A stretch of DNA of 16,746 nucleotides, taken from the NCBI GenBank assembly GCA_023389175.1, contig JAEWEW010000205.1, positions 1 to 16,746 of the forward strand, given 5' to 3'. Both the position numbers and the translations under genes were made by a program. Positions 1-9,826 of the stretch are shown here, piece after piece. The DNA comes from Pseudomonadota bacterium. Lineage in GTDB: Bacteria > Pseudomonadota > Gammaproteobacteria > Burkholderiales > Burkholderiaceae_E. Every line of letters begins with the position of its first letter. Positions within the stretch are counted from its first letter, which is position 1. A model generated the notes under the pieces. The model ran no database searches, was not told the origin of the DNA, and was given only the letters and a program-made list of their open reading frames with translations.

Positions 1-2309
<2,309 letters not shown>

Positions 2310-2313
<4 letters not shown>

Positions 2314-4058
2314 AGCCGGCCGCGAGCGACCGTATCCTGCTGCGCCGGCTGCTCGGGCACGTGAGGCCCCACTGGAGGCTGTTCGCGCTCGGCGTGACGG
2401 GGATGATCCTCACCGCGCTCACGGAGCCGGTGTTCCCCGCGATCATGAAGATCCTGCTGGACAACGGGTTCGGCGCCGGCGGGCGGCCGAGCCTCATGTG
2501 GCAGGCACCGCTGATGATCATCGGGCTGTTCCTGCTGCGCGGCGTGTTCACCTTCACGATGAACTACGCGATGAACCAGGTGAGCCAGGAGGTGCTCTAC
2601 GACCTGCGGCAGGCGATGTTCGCCCGCCTGGTGGCGATGCCGATCCGGTTCTTCGCGATGAACCCGTCCGGGGCCGTGATCGCCCGGCTGGTGGCCGACG
2701 TGCAGAACGTGACGCAGACGCTGGCCGGCGTGCTGATCATCCTCGTGCGCGACACCTTCGTCATCATCGGCCTGCTCGGCTGGCTGCTCTACCTCAACTG
2801 GCAGCTCACCACCATCGCCCTCGTGCTCATCCCCCTGGTGGCGCTCGCCGTGGGTGCTTTCTCGCGCAGGATGCGGCGCCTCTCGGCCGAGCAGATCCGC
2901 TATACCGGCGAGCTGACCGGCGTGGTGGAGGAGGCGATCCACAGCAACCCAGTGGTCAAGGTGTACGGCGGCCAGCCCTACGAGCGCTCGCGCTTCGCCG
3001 CGGCGAGCGGGCAGCTGCGCGCCTTCGCCCGGCGCATGACCGTCGCCTCGGCGCTGATCGTGCCGATCACGCAGGTGATGGCGGCGATCGCGGTGTCGGT
3101 GGTGATTGCGATCGCGCTGTACCAGTCCCAGCACGACCAGACCACCGTCGGCGACTTCGTCTCGTTCATCACCGCGATGCTGATGATCCTCGCGCCGCTC
3201 AAGCACCTGGCCGACGTCAACAGCCAGCTGCAGCGGGCGCTCGCCGCGGCCGACGCCGTCTTCCGCTTCATCGACGAGCCGGGCGAGCCGGACGACGGGA
3301 GGGTGGCGGTCGAGCGCGTGCGCGGCGACATCCGCTTCGAGAACGTGAGCTTCCGCTATGACCCGTCCTCGCGCCTTGCGCTCTCGCACATCGACCTGCA
3401 CGTGCGCCCGGGCGAGACGGTGGCGCTGGTCGGCAGCTCCGGCGGCGGCAAGACGACGCTCGCCAACCTGCTGCCGCGCTTCTATCCGGTCACCGAGGGG
3501 CGCATCCTGATCGACGACATTCCCATCGAGGACATGCGGCTGCAATCGCTGCGCGGGCAGATCGCCTGGGTCAGCCAGAACGTCATGCTGTTCAACGACT
3601 CCATCGCGAACAACGTCGCCTATGGGGATCGCCGGGGCGCATCGGAGGCCGAAGTGCGGGCGGCGCTCGATGCGGCCTACCTCACGGACTTCATCGCGAC
3701 CCTGCCCGAGGGCATTGACACGCCGATCGGCGACAACGGCATCCGGCTGTCGGGCGGCCAGCGGCAGCGCCTGTCGATCGCCCGGGCGCTGCTCAAGAAC
3801 GCGCCGATCCTGATCCTCGACGAGGCCACCTCGGCGCTCGATACCGAGTCGGAGCGCTTCGTGCAGGCCGCGCTGGAGCGGTTGATGAAGGGCCAGACGA
3901 CCATCATCATCGCGCACCGTCTCTCCACCGTGGAGAAGGCCGACCGCATCCTCGTGCTGGCGAGCGGCCGCATCGTCGAGCAGGGCACGCATTCCGAGCT
4001 GCTCGCGCGGCAGGGGCTCTATTCCCGGCTGCACGCCGGCGGCGAGCTGGTCACGTGA
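2310..4058 (+). CDS. msbA: Lipid A export ATP-binding/permease protein MsbA (ABC transporter)
   Basis: An inner-membrane half-transporter of 582 residues, close to the E. coli length, that flips lipid A-core from the cytoplasmic to the periplasmic leaflet using ATP. The N-terminal half (about 20-310) contains the hydrophobic segments of a type IV ABC exporter. The nucleotide-binding domain has Walker A GSSGGGKTT at 375-383, signature LSGGQ at 480-484, Walker B ILILDEATSALD with D504 and E505, and the switch histidine H536. All catalytic residues are present. The ATG at 2310 overlaps the dnaE stop by four bases, so translation is probably coupled. The downstream sugar-transfer genes support a lipid A role over a general multidrug exporter, although the two families look alike in sequence. 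Confidence 0.95.
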
Positions 4059-4105
4059 CGGCGGCGACGACGGCCGGGAATGGCCGATCCTGACGGGCGC
4101 GAGCC

Positions 4106-4972
4106 ATGCCAAGCGTCGCGCTGATCATCACCACCTACAACCGGCCGGTCGCGCTCGACCGGGTGCTGGACAGCGTCTCGCGCCAGCAGTCGATGCCGGA
4201 GCAGGTGATCATCGCGGATGACGGATCGGATGCGCGGACCAGCGCGGTGGTCCGCGCGTGGCAGGGCCGCCTCGGCGCGCCGCTGTTGCATGCCTGGCAG
4301 CCGGACGACGGCTTTCGGGCCGCCGCCTCCCGCAACCGGGCAGCACGCGAGGCGGGAACCGACCTGCTGGTCTTCATCGACGGCGACTGCCTGCTGCGGC
4401 CCTGCGTCATCGCCGAGCACCGCCGCCTCGCCGAAGCAGGCTGCGCTGTCGCCGGCAACCGGATCCTGCTCTCGCCCAGGCTGACCGCCGCGGTGGAGCA
4501 GGGGGCGGTGGATCCGGTCAGCTGGGGGATGCGCGAATGGGCGCGCGCCCGGCTCGCCGGCGACGTTGAGCGCCTCACGCCGCTGCTGACGCTGCCCGGC
4601 CAGCGCTGGCGCCGGCTGCGGCCACGCCACTGGCTGCAGGTGAGGAGCTGCAATCTCGCGGTGGCACGCTCGGACTTCGAGCGCGTCAACGGCTTCGAGG
4701 AGGAGATGACCGGCTGGGGCTTCGAGGATTCCGACCTTGCCATCCGGCTCATCAATGCCGGGGTCAAGGTGAAGTCCGGCCGCTTCGCCACCGCGGTGCT
4801 GCACCTCTGGCACCAGGAGCGGGCACGAGACGATGCGGAGCGTAACCGGCAGCGCGCCCTGGCGGCCCGTCGCCAGGGCGTCGTGCTGGCCACGCTGGGA
4901 TTGCGGGAGCGGCCTGCGGGCGAGCGCTTCGATCCGCCGGTCGCCGAGGTTTCCAGGGCTGCGGATGCATGA
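4106..4972 (+). CDS. Family 2 glycosyltransferase with a C-terminal galactosyltransferase-type domain
   Basis: A soluble or membrane-associated GT-A fold glycosyltransferase of 288 residues, probably adding a sugar to LPS core or another envelope glycan. The start of the domain is typical (VALIITTYNRP), followed by the nucleotide-binding ADDGS at 37-41 and the metal-binding DGD at 92-94. GWGFEDSD at 203-210 is the hallmark of the Glyco_transf_7C domain seen in galactosyl- and N-acetylgalactosaminyltransferases. H233 and H236 in the following segment may be metal or substrate ligands. It starts 47 bases after msbA with no visible terminator between, and its stop overlaps the next gene by eight bases if that gene starts at 4965. 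Family is clear; donor and acceptor sugars cannot be read from the sequence. Confidence 0.88.
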   Translation: MPSVALIITTYNRPVALDRVLDSVSRQQSMPEQVIIADDGSDARTSAVVRAWQGRLGAPLLHAWQPDDGFRAAASRNRAAREAGTDLLVFIDGDCLLRPCVIAEHRRLAEAGCAVAGNRILLSPRLTAAVEQGAVDPVSWGMREWARARLAGDVERLTPLLTLPGQRWRRLRPRHWLQVRSCNLAVARSDFERVNGFEEEMTGWGFEDSDLAIRLINAGVKVKSGRFATAVLHLWHQERARDDAERNRQRALAARRQGVVLATLGLRERPAGERFDPPVAEVSRAADA

Positions 4973-6305
4973 TGCCCCCGCAACGAGCGTCGTCGGCAGC
5001 ATGAAGCCTGCAACCTGGACGGAGCGGGCGGCGCACCTCCTGCTCGCCGCCTACCTGGTCGGGCTGCTCGCAGTGCCGAAGCTGCCGACGAGCATCGCCG
5101 CGCTCGCGAGCATCGTCGCGCTGGTGGCCGCTTACGGCACTTGGCGCAATGACGCGCGGGCGGCCTGGCGGCACATGGCGATCCTGGTCGTGCCGGCTGC
5201 GGTCTACCTGCTTCATCTGCTCGTGCAGATCGTCGTCGGCATGGCACCCTTCAAGATGTCGAGCCAGGTGCTGGTGGGCGCGCTCGCCCTGGCGGTCGGC
5301 CTCTCGGCCGTGCCGGGGCGCCCTGCGGACGTGCGCCGCCTGCTGCTGCCGGCGGCGGCGTTGGGCGCAGTCGGCGCGTCCCTGCTTGCGGTCTGGCAGG
5401 TGTGGGGGCTCGGCTACGAGCGGCCGTACGGATGGCTGGGCGCCAATGCCATCGGCAACGGCGCGATCAAGTTCGGCGATCTCGCCGTGGTGCAGGGCGT
5501 GCTGTCCTTCGTGCTGGTCGTGAGCGGCATCGAACGGTGGCGACGGCTGCTGGGGCTCGTCGGCCTATTCTGCGGGATGCTCGCGCTCGCGCTCACCCAG
5601 ACGCGCGGCGGCGTCATCGGCTTCCTGCTCGCCGTGGCGGTGCTAGCGTTCGCGCTCGCGCTGCGCCACCGCCGCCTTGGATCCGCGGGCCGCGCGGCAC
5701 AGGCGGGACGCGGCGGGCTGCGCCGTGGCACCACGGTCGCGATGGTCGCGGTGGCGGTGGTGCTGACGCTGTCCGCGGCCGGCTTCATGCAGGAGCGATT
5801 CGCCCAGATCGAGCCGCAGGTGGAGCGCTACCTCCATGGCGACATCGAGGGCTCGGAAGTCGGGCAGCGACTCGCCCTCTGGCGCGCGGCACTCCGGGGA
5901 GGGATGGAGCATCCGCTGACGGGTGTCGGCTTCGGGCGCTTCGGCGACGAAGTCGACCGGCAACGCGCGGCCGGGGACATTCCCGCCTCGCTCAAGATCC
6001 AGTACCGGCAGGTGCACAGCGAGTACCTCACGGCCTTCGCAGAAGCCGGCGTCACCGGATTCGCCGCGCTGTTGCTGATGTTCGTCGCGCCGATGGTGAT
6101 GCTCTTCCGCCGCATCGCCGGCGGCGATGCCTCGCCGGCGGCCTGCGCCGCGCTGGTCACCGCTGCCGCCTTCGCCGGGTTCGCGCTCACCGACGACATG
6201 TTCGACCGGCAGATCACGGTGATCGCCTTCTTCCTGCTCAACGCCTGGCTGCTGCGCGCCGCCTGGGAAGCGCGTCGCGAAAGCGGTGCCGGCGTGGTGC
6301 CGTGA
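4965..6305 (+). CDS. waaL: O-antigen ligase-like polytopic membrane protein (WaaL/Wzy_C family)
   Basis: A multi-spanning inner-membrane protein, 446 residues from ATG 4965 (or 434 from ATG 5001), with about 10-12 hydrophobic segments. Wzy_C family hallmarks are visible: TQTRGG with R214 at a membrane boundary, then a long periplasmic loop (roughly 275-355) containing HPLTGVGFGRF and the HSEYL motif with H351. These correspond to the arginine and histidine needed by WaaL ligases. Such enzymes join undecaprenyl-linked O-polysaccharide to lipid A-core on the periplasmic face. The same family includes Wzy polymerases and protein glycan ligases, so the gene symbol is provisional; msbA and core-type glycosyltransferases nearby favour WaaL. 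Neither candidate start has a strong ribosome binding site; 4965 is preferred because it overlaps the upstream gene. Confidence 0.8.
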   Translation: MHDAPATSVVGSMKPATWTERAAHLLLAAYLVGLLAVPKLPTSIAALASIVALVAAYGTWRNDARAAWRHMAILVVPAAVYLLHLLVQIVVGMAPFKMSSQVLVGALALAVGLSAVPGRPADVRRLLLPAAALGAVGASLLAVWQVWGLGYERPYGWLGANAIGNGAIKFGDLAVVQGVLSFVLVVSGIERWRRLLGLVGLFCGMLALALTQTRGGVIGFLLAVAVLAFALALRHRRLGSAGRAAQAGRGGLRRGTTVAMVAVAVVLTLSAAGFMQERFAQIEPQVERYLHGDIEGSEVGQRLALWRAALRGGMEHPLTGVGFGRFGDEVDRQRAAGDIPASLKIQYRQVHSEYLTAFAEAGVTGFAALLLMFVAPMVMLFRRIAGGDASPAACAALVTAAAFAGFALTDDMFDRQITVIAFFLLNAWLLRAAWEARRESGAGVVP

Positions 6306-6307
6306 CC

Positions 6308-7072
6308 ATGAAGAGTGGGCTGTCGGTCGCCGTGATCACCGAGAACGAGGCGCATCGGATCGAGCGCTGCCTGCACTCGGTCGATTTCGCCGAGCAGATC
6401 GTGGTGGTGGATTGCGGCAGCACCGACGGCACGGTGGCCGCCGCGCGGCGCCTGGGCGCCGAGGTGCGCGTCACGCCGGACTGGCCCGGTTTCGGCGCGC
6501 AGAAGAATCGCGCGCTCGCCCATTGCCGCCATCCGTGGGTGCTGTCGATCGATGCGGACGAGGAGGTCTCCGAGGAGCTGCGACGCTCCGTCAAGGCGGT
6601 GGTCGACGGCCAGCGCGATGGCGAGGCGAACGGCTACTGGATCCGCCGCACCTCGCGCTTCTGCGGGCAGACCATCCGGTTCGGGCTGTGGCGCAACGAC
6701 CGGGTGCTGCGCCTGTTCCGCCGGGAAGGCGCCCGCTTCACCGATGACCTGGTCCATGAGCGCGTCCTCTGCGCCGAGCCGCTCGCGACGCTTCCAGGCG
6801 AGCTCTTGCACGACAGCGTCGACTCCATCGACGATGCGCGGGAGAAGTACATCCGCTATGCGCGCGCCGGCGCGATACAGTTGCGCGCACGCGGCAAGGG
6901 CGGCCTTGCGGCCGCCTGGATCCATGCGATCTGGAGCTTCTTTCGCGGCTACGTGCTGCGGCTCGGCTTCCTGGACGGTCGCAACGGCTTGATACTGGCC
7001 TACCTCATGGCCCAGGGCACCTACTGGCGCTACCGCTGGGCGGGGCGCGATCCGGAACAGCAAGGAGGATGA
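6308..7072 (+). CDS. waaE: LPS core glycosyltransferase of the WaaE/KdtX type (GT2)
   Basis: A 254-residue family 2 glycosyltransferase. It opens with LSVAVITENEAHRIERCL and continues with VVVDCGSTDGT at 32-42, the metal-binding DADEE at 82-86, and the acceptor-side W-x-x-D and LVHER segments typical of WaaE/KdtX. Members of this family add glucose or a similar hexose to heptose I of the LPS inner core. Position 36 is cysteine where serine is usual (DSGSTDGT), a mild variation. The C-terminus carries a hydrophobic helix around 215-245 that probably binds it to the membrane. ATG 6308 follows the ligase stop by two bases; an in-frame GTG at 6302 overlapping that stop is an alternative start. 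Family assignment is strong, exact sugar unknown. Confidence 0.82.
   Translation: MKSGLSVAVITENEAHRIERCLHSVDFAEQIVVVDCGSTDGTVAAARRLGAEVRVTPDWPGFGAQKNRALAHCRHPWVLSIDADEEVSEELRRSVKAVVDGQRDGEANGYWIRRTSRFCGQTIRFGLWRNDRVLRLFRREGARFTDDLVHERVLCAEPLATLPGELLHDSVDSIDDAREKYIRYARAGAIQLRARGKGGLAAAWIHAIWSFFRGYVLRLGFLDGRNGLILAYLMAQGTYWRYRWAGRDPEQQGG
7062..7068 (+). promoter_or_regulatory. Strong Shine-Dalgarno that decides the start of the AhpD-like gene
   Basis: AAGGAGG lies directly before the ATG at 7069, too close for initiation there. It is six bases before the in-frame ATG at 7075, which is ideal. It is the best ribosome binding site in this operon and lies inside the last codons of the upstream glycosyltransferase. 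Confidence 0.75.
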
Positions 7073-7074
7073 GC

Positions 7075-7704
7075 ATGGCGACGAAGGCCGCAGGAAGATC
7101 CGGAGCGGCGCAGCGGCCGGTGCCCGGAAACGACAAGACGACGCCCACGCCGGACCGCTATCCGCCAGCCGAGCTGTCCTCCCTGCCGCCGGACTTGCGC
7201 GAGCGGATCGTCGCGGTCCAGGAGAAGGCCGGGTTCGTGCCGAACGTCTTCCTGAAGCTTGCCCGCCGCCCGGCGGAGTTTCGCGCCTTCTTCGCCTACC
7301 ATGACGCGCTGATGCTCGGCGACGGCCCGCTCAGCAAGGCCGAGCGCGAGATGATCGTGGTCGCGACCAGCGCGCTCAACGACTGCCTCTACTGCGTGGT
7401 CGCCCATGGGGCGATCCTGCGCATCTACGCGAAGGATCCGCTGATCGCCGACCAACTGGCGGTCAACTACCGCAAGGCGCCGATCACGGCTCGGCAGCGC
7501 GCCATGCTCGACTTCGCCTGCAAGGTCGCCACCGACTCCGCGGCGCTCGGCGACGAGGACTTCGCCCGCCTGCGCGAGCACGGGTTCGACGCGGAGGCGG
7601 CCTGGGACATCGCCGCCATCGCCGCCTTCTTCGCGCTCTCCAACCGGATGGCGAACGCGAGCGGGATGATGCCGAACGAGGCGTTCTACCCGATGGGGCG
7701 GTAG
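7075..7704 (+). CDS. Carboxymuconolactone decarboxylase/AhpD-fold peroxidase-related protein
   Basis: A 209-residue cytoplasmic protein. After a low-complexity N-terminus (about 1-25) comes FVPNVFLKLARRP, then the redox motif CLYC with C104 and C107, and H111 four residues later (CVVAHG). This is the active-site pattern of AhpD-like proteins, where the two cysteines cycle between thiol and disulfide. Length and layout fit the uncharacterised peroxidase-related subfamily rather than true AhpD, and no ahpC is adjacent. The likely role is peroxide or alkylhydroperoxide reduction; the electron donor is unknown. It starts two bases after the glycosyltransferase stop with its own strong ribosome binding site, so it seems to be the last gene of the dnaE-msbA-LPS block. 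A functional tie to LPS synthesis is not evident. Confidence 0.85.
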   Translation: MATKAAGRSGAAQRPVPGNDKTTPTPDRYPPAELSSLPPDLRERIVAVQEKAGFVPNVFLKLARRPAEFRAFFAYHDALMLGDGPLSKAEREMIVVATSALNDCLYCVVAHGAILRIYAKDPLIADQLAVNYRKAPITARQRAMLDFACKVATDSAALGDEDFARLREHGFDAEAAWDIAAIAAFFALSNRMANASGMMPNEAFYPMGR

Positions 7705-7708
7705 CGTC

Positions 7709-7861
7709 TCAGGCGGCCGCGGCGCCGACCTGCGCCTGGCGCCGCAGGACGAACTGCTCGATGTCGTCGAGCTGCTGCCCCTTTACCGGCACGTGCCGCC
7801 CGGGGTAGTTGTTCAGGCGCAGCTCGATCTGGGTCTCGTGGCTGGATCTCGTCGCCCGTGA
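7709..7861 (-). pseudogene. Orphan C-terminal coding remnant, unidentified
   Basis: Reading the minus strand from the stop at 7711-7709 backwards gives about 43 residues with protein-like composition. It contains ETQIELRLNNYPGRHVP and VKGQQLDDIEQFVLRRQ and ends in VGAAAA. No ATG precedes it in frame, and the only GTG would leave 28 codons. Upstream the frame runs through a hairpin into the stop codon of the DUF4382 gene. In another minus-strand frame, bases just upstream read SFTGDEIQ, so one frameshift would lengthen the coherent stretch. This looks like the tail of a lost or frameshifted gene. I do not recognise the family. Confidence 0.4.
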
Positions 7862-7885
7862 ACGACCCGCCGCCCGGCGGGTCGT
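7862..7885 (-). terminator. Perfect 10-bp hairpin after the DUF4382 gene
   Basis: ACGACCCGCC and GGCGGGTCGT pair perfectly around a four-base GCCC loop, nine bases beyond the DUF4382 stop. There is no T-run after it on either strand, so it is a likely but atypical intrinsic terminator, perhaps acting on both converging units. Confidence 0.55.
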
Positions 7886-7894
7886 CCAGGCGCC

Positions 7895-9121
7895 TCAGGG
7901 CGCCGTGAAGTCGAAGCTCCGGGTGACGTCGACGGCCCCGTCGAGTACGACCGCGGCCCGCTGCAGCGGCAGGTCGCTGTCCGGGACGGCCGCCTCCACC
8001 TCGTACTCGGCGGGTTCGGAAGCAGGGGAGGCCTGGTTGAAGACGAGCGAGCCGGTGGCATAGTCGGCGACCCGCACCGGCACGACCGGAAGCGTCATCG
8101 AATACGGCGCGTCGGTCGCCGTGTCCGACGCAATCTCCACGCGCAGCCCGGCCACCGCGCGGATCGCTCGCACGCGGGCCGCGATCTCCGCGAGCGACGG
8201 TGGCAGGGACACCTCGCCTTCGACCGTCGCCTCGTCGACAACCGGGCCAAGGTCGATCTCGGGCAGGGTGGTGGGCGCCCCTTCCGTCACCGGTATGCCT
8301 TTCACGGCCACGGTGGCGCGGCCAGGCTTCGTGACCACGAGCGTGTAGTCGCCGGTTGCGGACTCCGGCAACGGCGAGAGCGTGAAGGTGCCGTCGGATC
8401 TCGCGGTGGTGGCGCGCAGTACCACCGGGTAGCCGTCGGCGTCGCTGCCTTGCGCGGTCACCACGGCGCCGGCGCCGTCCACGATGCTGCCGTCGATCGC
8501 CAGCTTGCCGGCGGCAGCGATCGGGATGACCGAGATCACCGGCTTGAGGTTGTAGTTGCCGCTGCTGCCGGCCTTCACCACCGACCGGCAGGCGTCGAAG
8601 TCGAGCACGAGGTCCATCGTCTCGCCTGCGGCGACCTCGAAGCCGTGCACCAGCTTGAGCCCGCTCTGCTGAGCGCTCGGCGTGCGCAGCGGGATCTCTG
8701 CCTTGGAGGGATCATCCGTGAGGACGATGCTGTTGGCCGGCGCGCCGGCGCCGTTCGGCTCGAGCACCAGACGCACCTGCGAGTAGCGGCCGGCTTCGAG
8801 CTGCACATCGCCCAGGGACTCCAGCACGCCGTTCTGCAGCTGCAGCAGGTCGATCCTGCGGCTCGGGGTCACGGCGATGTCCGACCAGGCGCCGTCGTCC
8901 TCGGACGCGCTGTCGGAACGGTGGATCCTGACCTTCGAGACGGTGACGTTCACCGCGTCGTAACCGCAGGCCGGCGCATCCGTGAGCGAGACCCGGACGG
9001 TGCCGGTGCCGGCGGCCGGTGAATCGGAGCCACCACCGCAACCGAGTGCGACGGTGACGGTCGCGAGGGCGAGGACGAGCGGCAAGCGGGCTTTCCGGAA
9101 GTTCGTTCGATACAGCGACAT
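7895..9121 (-). CDS. DUF4382 domain-containing lipoprotein
   Basis: A 408-residue exported lipoprotein. The N-terminus has basic residues (R5, R9, K10, R12), a hydrophobic core at 13-26 and a lipobox-like ALGC with the lipidation cysteine at C28, followed by the flexible GGGSDSPAAG. Residues about 40-190 match the DUF4382 layout: GTVRVSLTDAPACGYDAVNVTV, a central IDLLQLQNG, and a final NLKPVISV. A second beta-rich region (about 205-285) resembles a carboxypeptidase-regulatory or Ig-like fold (SDGTFTLSPLP, YTLVVTKPG). The remaining C-terminus is acidic and beta-rich. Function of the family is unknown; it is common in surface-exposed lipoproteins. The gene is divergent from uspA, sharing a 186-base intergenic region, and has only a weak ribosome binding site (AGAAG). 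Confidence 0.82.
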   Translation of the reverse strand: MSLYRTNFRKARLPLVLALATVTVALGCGGGSDSPAAGTGTVRVSLTDAPACGYDAVNVTVSKVRIHRSDSASEDDGAWSDIAVTPSRRIDLLQLQNGVLESLGDVQLEAGRYSQVRLVLEPNGAGAPANSIVLTDDPSKAEIPLRTPSAQQSGLKLVHGFEVAAGETMDLVLDFDACRSVVKAGSSGNYNLKPVISVIPIAAAGKLAIDGSIVDGAGAVVTAQGSDADGYPVVLRATTARSDGTFTLSPLPESATGDYTLVVTKPGRATVAVKGIPVTEGAPTTLPEIDLGPVVDEATVEGEVSLPPSLAEIAARVRAIRAVAGLRVEIASDTATDAPYSMTLPVVPVRVADYATGSLVFNQASPASEPAEYEVEAAVPDSDLPLQRAAVVLDGAVDVTRSFDFTAP

Positions 9122-9222
9122 GGTGCTTCTGGCCGGGGGCCGGCGTGGTGATGGTGCCGCAATCCTAGCGAACGGCCGGTCGCCGCGGCCGCCGCGGCGC
9201 GGCGCACGGCGCCCGGTGGTCG

Positions 9223-9251
9223 ATGACGGAGGACGGGCGGCCGCCTACAAT
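9223..9251 (+). promoter_or_regulatory. Sigma70-type promoter for the universal stress protein gene
   Basis: ATGACG at 9223-9228 (4 of 6 to TTGACA), a 17-base spacer, and TACAAT at 9246-9251 (5 of 6 to TATAAT). Transcription would begin near 9258, leaving about 50 bases of leader before the uspA start. In a region this GC-rich such a TACAAT stands out. Confidence 0.6.
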
Positions 9252-9307
9252 CGAACGGTAGGCCACGCGCAGGCGGCAGGCCGATCCAACTCCACGGGAC
9301 TCGCGGC

Positions 9308-9724
9308 ATGCAACAGAAGATCCTCGTTGCCATCGACGGCGGCGAACCATCGCAGCGCGCACTCGCGCATGCCATCGCGCTGGTGTCGCGCACCGGCGGC
9401 GGCGCCCACTTGCGTCTTCTCTACGTCCTCGATGACGCCCTGGACCAGAGCGATCTGATCGCCGAGGGCAATGCCGCGCTTGCCGAGGCGGCGCGAACGG
9501 TCGCCGCGGCCGGCATCGACGCGTCCCAGGTGATGCGGCCGAGCAGCGGTGGCACCATCGCGTCGGCGATCCTCGCAGAGGCAAACGAATGCCGCGCGGA
9601 CCTGATCGCCCTGGGCACGCATGGGCGCAAGGGCCTGCGGCGTGCGATCGTCGGCAGCGTGGCGGAAGGCGTGATCCGCGACAGCCGCCTGCCGGTGTTC
9701 CTGTCGCCGCAACCGCGGGACTAG
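9308..9724 (+). CDS. Universal stress protein, UspA family
   Basis: A single-domain Usp of 138 residues, the usual family length. It opens with KILVAIDGG (D10 contacts adenine in ATP-binding members). The nucleotide-binding signature G-x2-G-x9-G-S is complete: G103, G106, G116 and S117 in GTHGRKGLRRAIVGS. This predicts an ATP-binding rather than UspA-type non-binding protein. The usual RADLI before the motif and LPVFL at the end are present. These proteins act in the cytoplasm in stress survival, often under growth arrest, anaerobiosis or oxidative stress; the exact role here is unknown. It is monocistronic by appearance: own promoter upstream, hairpin downstream. ATG 9308 is preceded by a GGGA eight bases away. 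Confidence 0.92.
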   Translation: MQQKILVAIDGGEPSQRALAHAIALVSRTGGGAHLRLLYVLDDALDQSDLIAEGNAALAEAARTVAAAGIDASQVMRPSSGGTIASAILAEANECRADLIALGTHGRKGLRRAIVGSVAEGVIRDSRLPVFLSPQPRD

Positions 9725-9746
9725 CAGGTCGGCCGCTCTTCCGGCG

Positions 9747-9762
9747 CAGCGGCTTGCCGCTG
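9747..9762 (+). terminator. Short hairpin after uspA
   Basis: CAGCGGC and GCCGCTG pair around TT, about 23 bases after the uspA stop. The tight loop means the innermost pair probably opens, leaving six. There is no T-tract, so this is a weak terminator candidate. Confidence 0.3.
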
Positions 9763-9826
9763 AACGATTCCTGCTGTCTCCCGGTGTCGCGTCCGCGTCC
9801 CTCCCTGGCTATCCTTGGAGACCAGC

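Noticed and set aside
9164..9220. GC-rich palindromic run between the lipoprotein and uspA as an operator or repeat element
   Set aside because: Made of overlapping GCC/GCG units that pair with each other in many ways; not distinguishable from base composition.
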